5,074 nucleotides of DNA from the NCBI GenBank assembly GCA_013695505.1, contig JACDAH010000213.1:1-5074 (forward strand). Reading direction: 5' to 3'. Numbering within the stretch: the first letter of the stretch is position 1; the number at the start of each line of letters is the position of its first letter. Position numbers and translations under genes: made by a program. Positions 4,915-5,074 of the stretch are shown in pieces. Source of the stretch: Chloroflexota bacterium (GTDB taxonomy: Bacteria; Chloroflexota; Limnocylindria; Limnocylindrales; CSP1-4). The notes under the pieces were generated by a model, which ran no database searches, was not told the DNA's origin, and saw nothing but the letters and a program-made list of their open reading frames with translations.

Positions 4915-4933
4915 GTGACACCCTAGCTGTCAC
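4915..4933. promoter_or_regulatory. Inverted repeat GTGACA-N7-TGTCAC downstream of uox
   Basis: Perfect 6-bp arms flank CCCTAGC. The element starts 8 bp after the uox stop and ends 14 bp before the first ATG of the next gene. It has no following T-run and a short stem, so it looks more like a dimeric regulator site for the downstream gene than a Rho-independent terminator. No matching copy was noticed near uraH. Confidence 0.4.
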
Positions 4934-4947
4934 AGGCGGCCCGGACG

Positions 4948-5074
4948 ATGCGCGGCATGGAAGCCCGCATCGTCCAGCTCCCGACCAACGAGATCAGGGT
5001 CGATCCGGACCGGATCGTCGTGGAGCGGCTGATCGTCCGTGACCCGGCCCTCGCGGCAATCGTCGCCGCTCGCG
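4948..5074 (+). CDS. Start of an unidentified protein (cut by window end)
   Basis: An open frame begins after an in-frame TAG at 4924-4926 and stays open to the window edge. Two in-frame ATGs (4948 and 4957) are possible starts; neither has a clear Shine-Dalgarno, and 4957 gives the cleaner N-terminus (MEARIVQLPTNEIRVDPD). The visible 42 residues are a charged, Val/Ile-rich segment (DPDRIVVERLIVRDPALAAIVAAR) with no signal peptide or membrane helix. Codon use is like that of the neighbouring genes, with G or C in most third positions, so it is probably a real gene. I do not recognise the family. It is separated from uox by 41-50 bp containing an inverted repeat and may be a separate transcription unit. 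Confidence 0.55.
   Translation, partial: MRGMEARIVQLPTNEIRVDPDRIVVERLIVRDPALAAIVAAR

Noticed and set aside
4040..4933. Minus-strand open frame (297 codons) opposite uox
   Set aside because: It is fully antisense to urate oxidase, which has all its catalytic motifs; the translation has the Arg/Asp/Val-rich look of a shadow frame.
4915..4933. Rho-independent terminator for uox
   Set aside because: The stem has only six base pairs and is followed by CACAGGCGGC-type sequence instead of a T-run, so an operator reading was preferred.

Overview
The window is clearly GC-rich and densely coded, with G/C-dominated third codon positions, frequent GTG starts and no insertion-sequence, tRNA or phage signal. 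This fits a free-living high-GC bacterium such as an actinobacterium or a soil Chloroflexota lineage. The sequence alone does not settle the phylum. Only two genes are cut by the window edges; every complete gene is intact.

The centre of the window is a divergent purine/ureide catabolism locus. On the plus strand, three tightly packed genes encode the urate-to-allantoin route: 5-hydroxyisourate hydrolase (uraH, 3216-3554), OHCU decarboxylase (uraD, 3555-4064) and urate oxidase (uox, 4061-4906). They are abutting or overlapping and each has a Shine-Dalgarno sequence. Urate oxidase makes 5-hydroxyisourate, UraH opens its ring to OHCU, and UraD decarboxylates that to (S)-allantoin.

On the minus strand, starting only 15 bp from uraH, the order is: a DUF3830 (cyclophilin-like) protein (3200-2775), a small His/Gly-rich membrane-anchored protein coupled to it by an ATGA overlap (2778-2266), a dihydropyrimidinase/hydantoinase-type cyclic amidohydrolase (2239-812), and the first half of a GH1 beta-glucosidase (703 to the window start). 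The amidohydrolase is the obvious candidate for the next step, allantoin to allantoate. By sequence, however, it belongs to the hydantoinase/dihydropyrimidinase group rather than to classical AllB, and it carries a Phe where that group has a catalytic Tyr.

The least-described part is the pair DUF3830 plus His-rich membrane protein. The second has ten histidines in about 30 residues after a single transmembrane helix, next to a metal-dependent amidohydrolase. A metal-handling or scaffold role is an inference, not something the sequence proves.

Control signals: three of the four minus-strand genes have a TANNNT box 6-7 nt before the start codon and no Shine-Dalgarno, the geometry of leaderless transcripts. 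Two of these share the same 10-mer. One box overlaps, on the opposite strand, the Shine-Dalgarno of uraH. Two perfect inverted repeats, at 3168-3182 and 4915-4933, are possible operators. After uox, a new plus-strand gene of unknown function begins and runs off the right edge.
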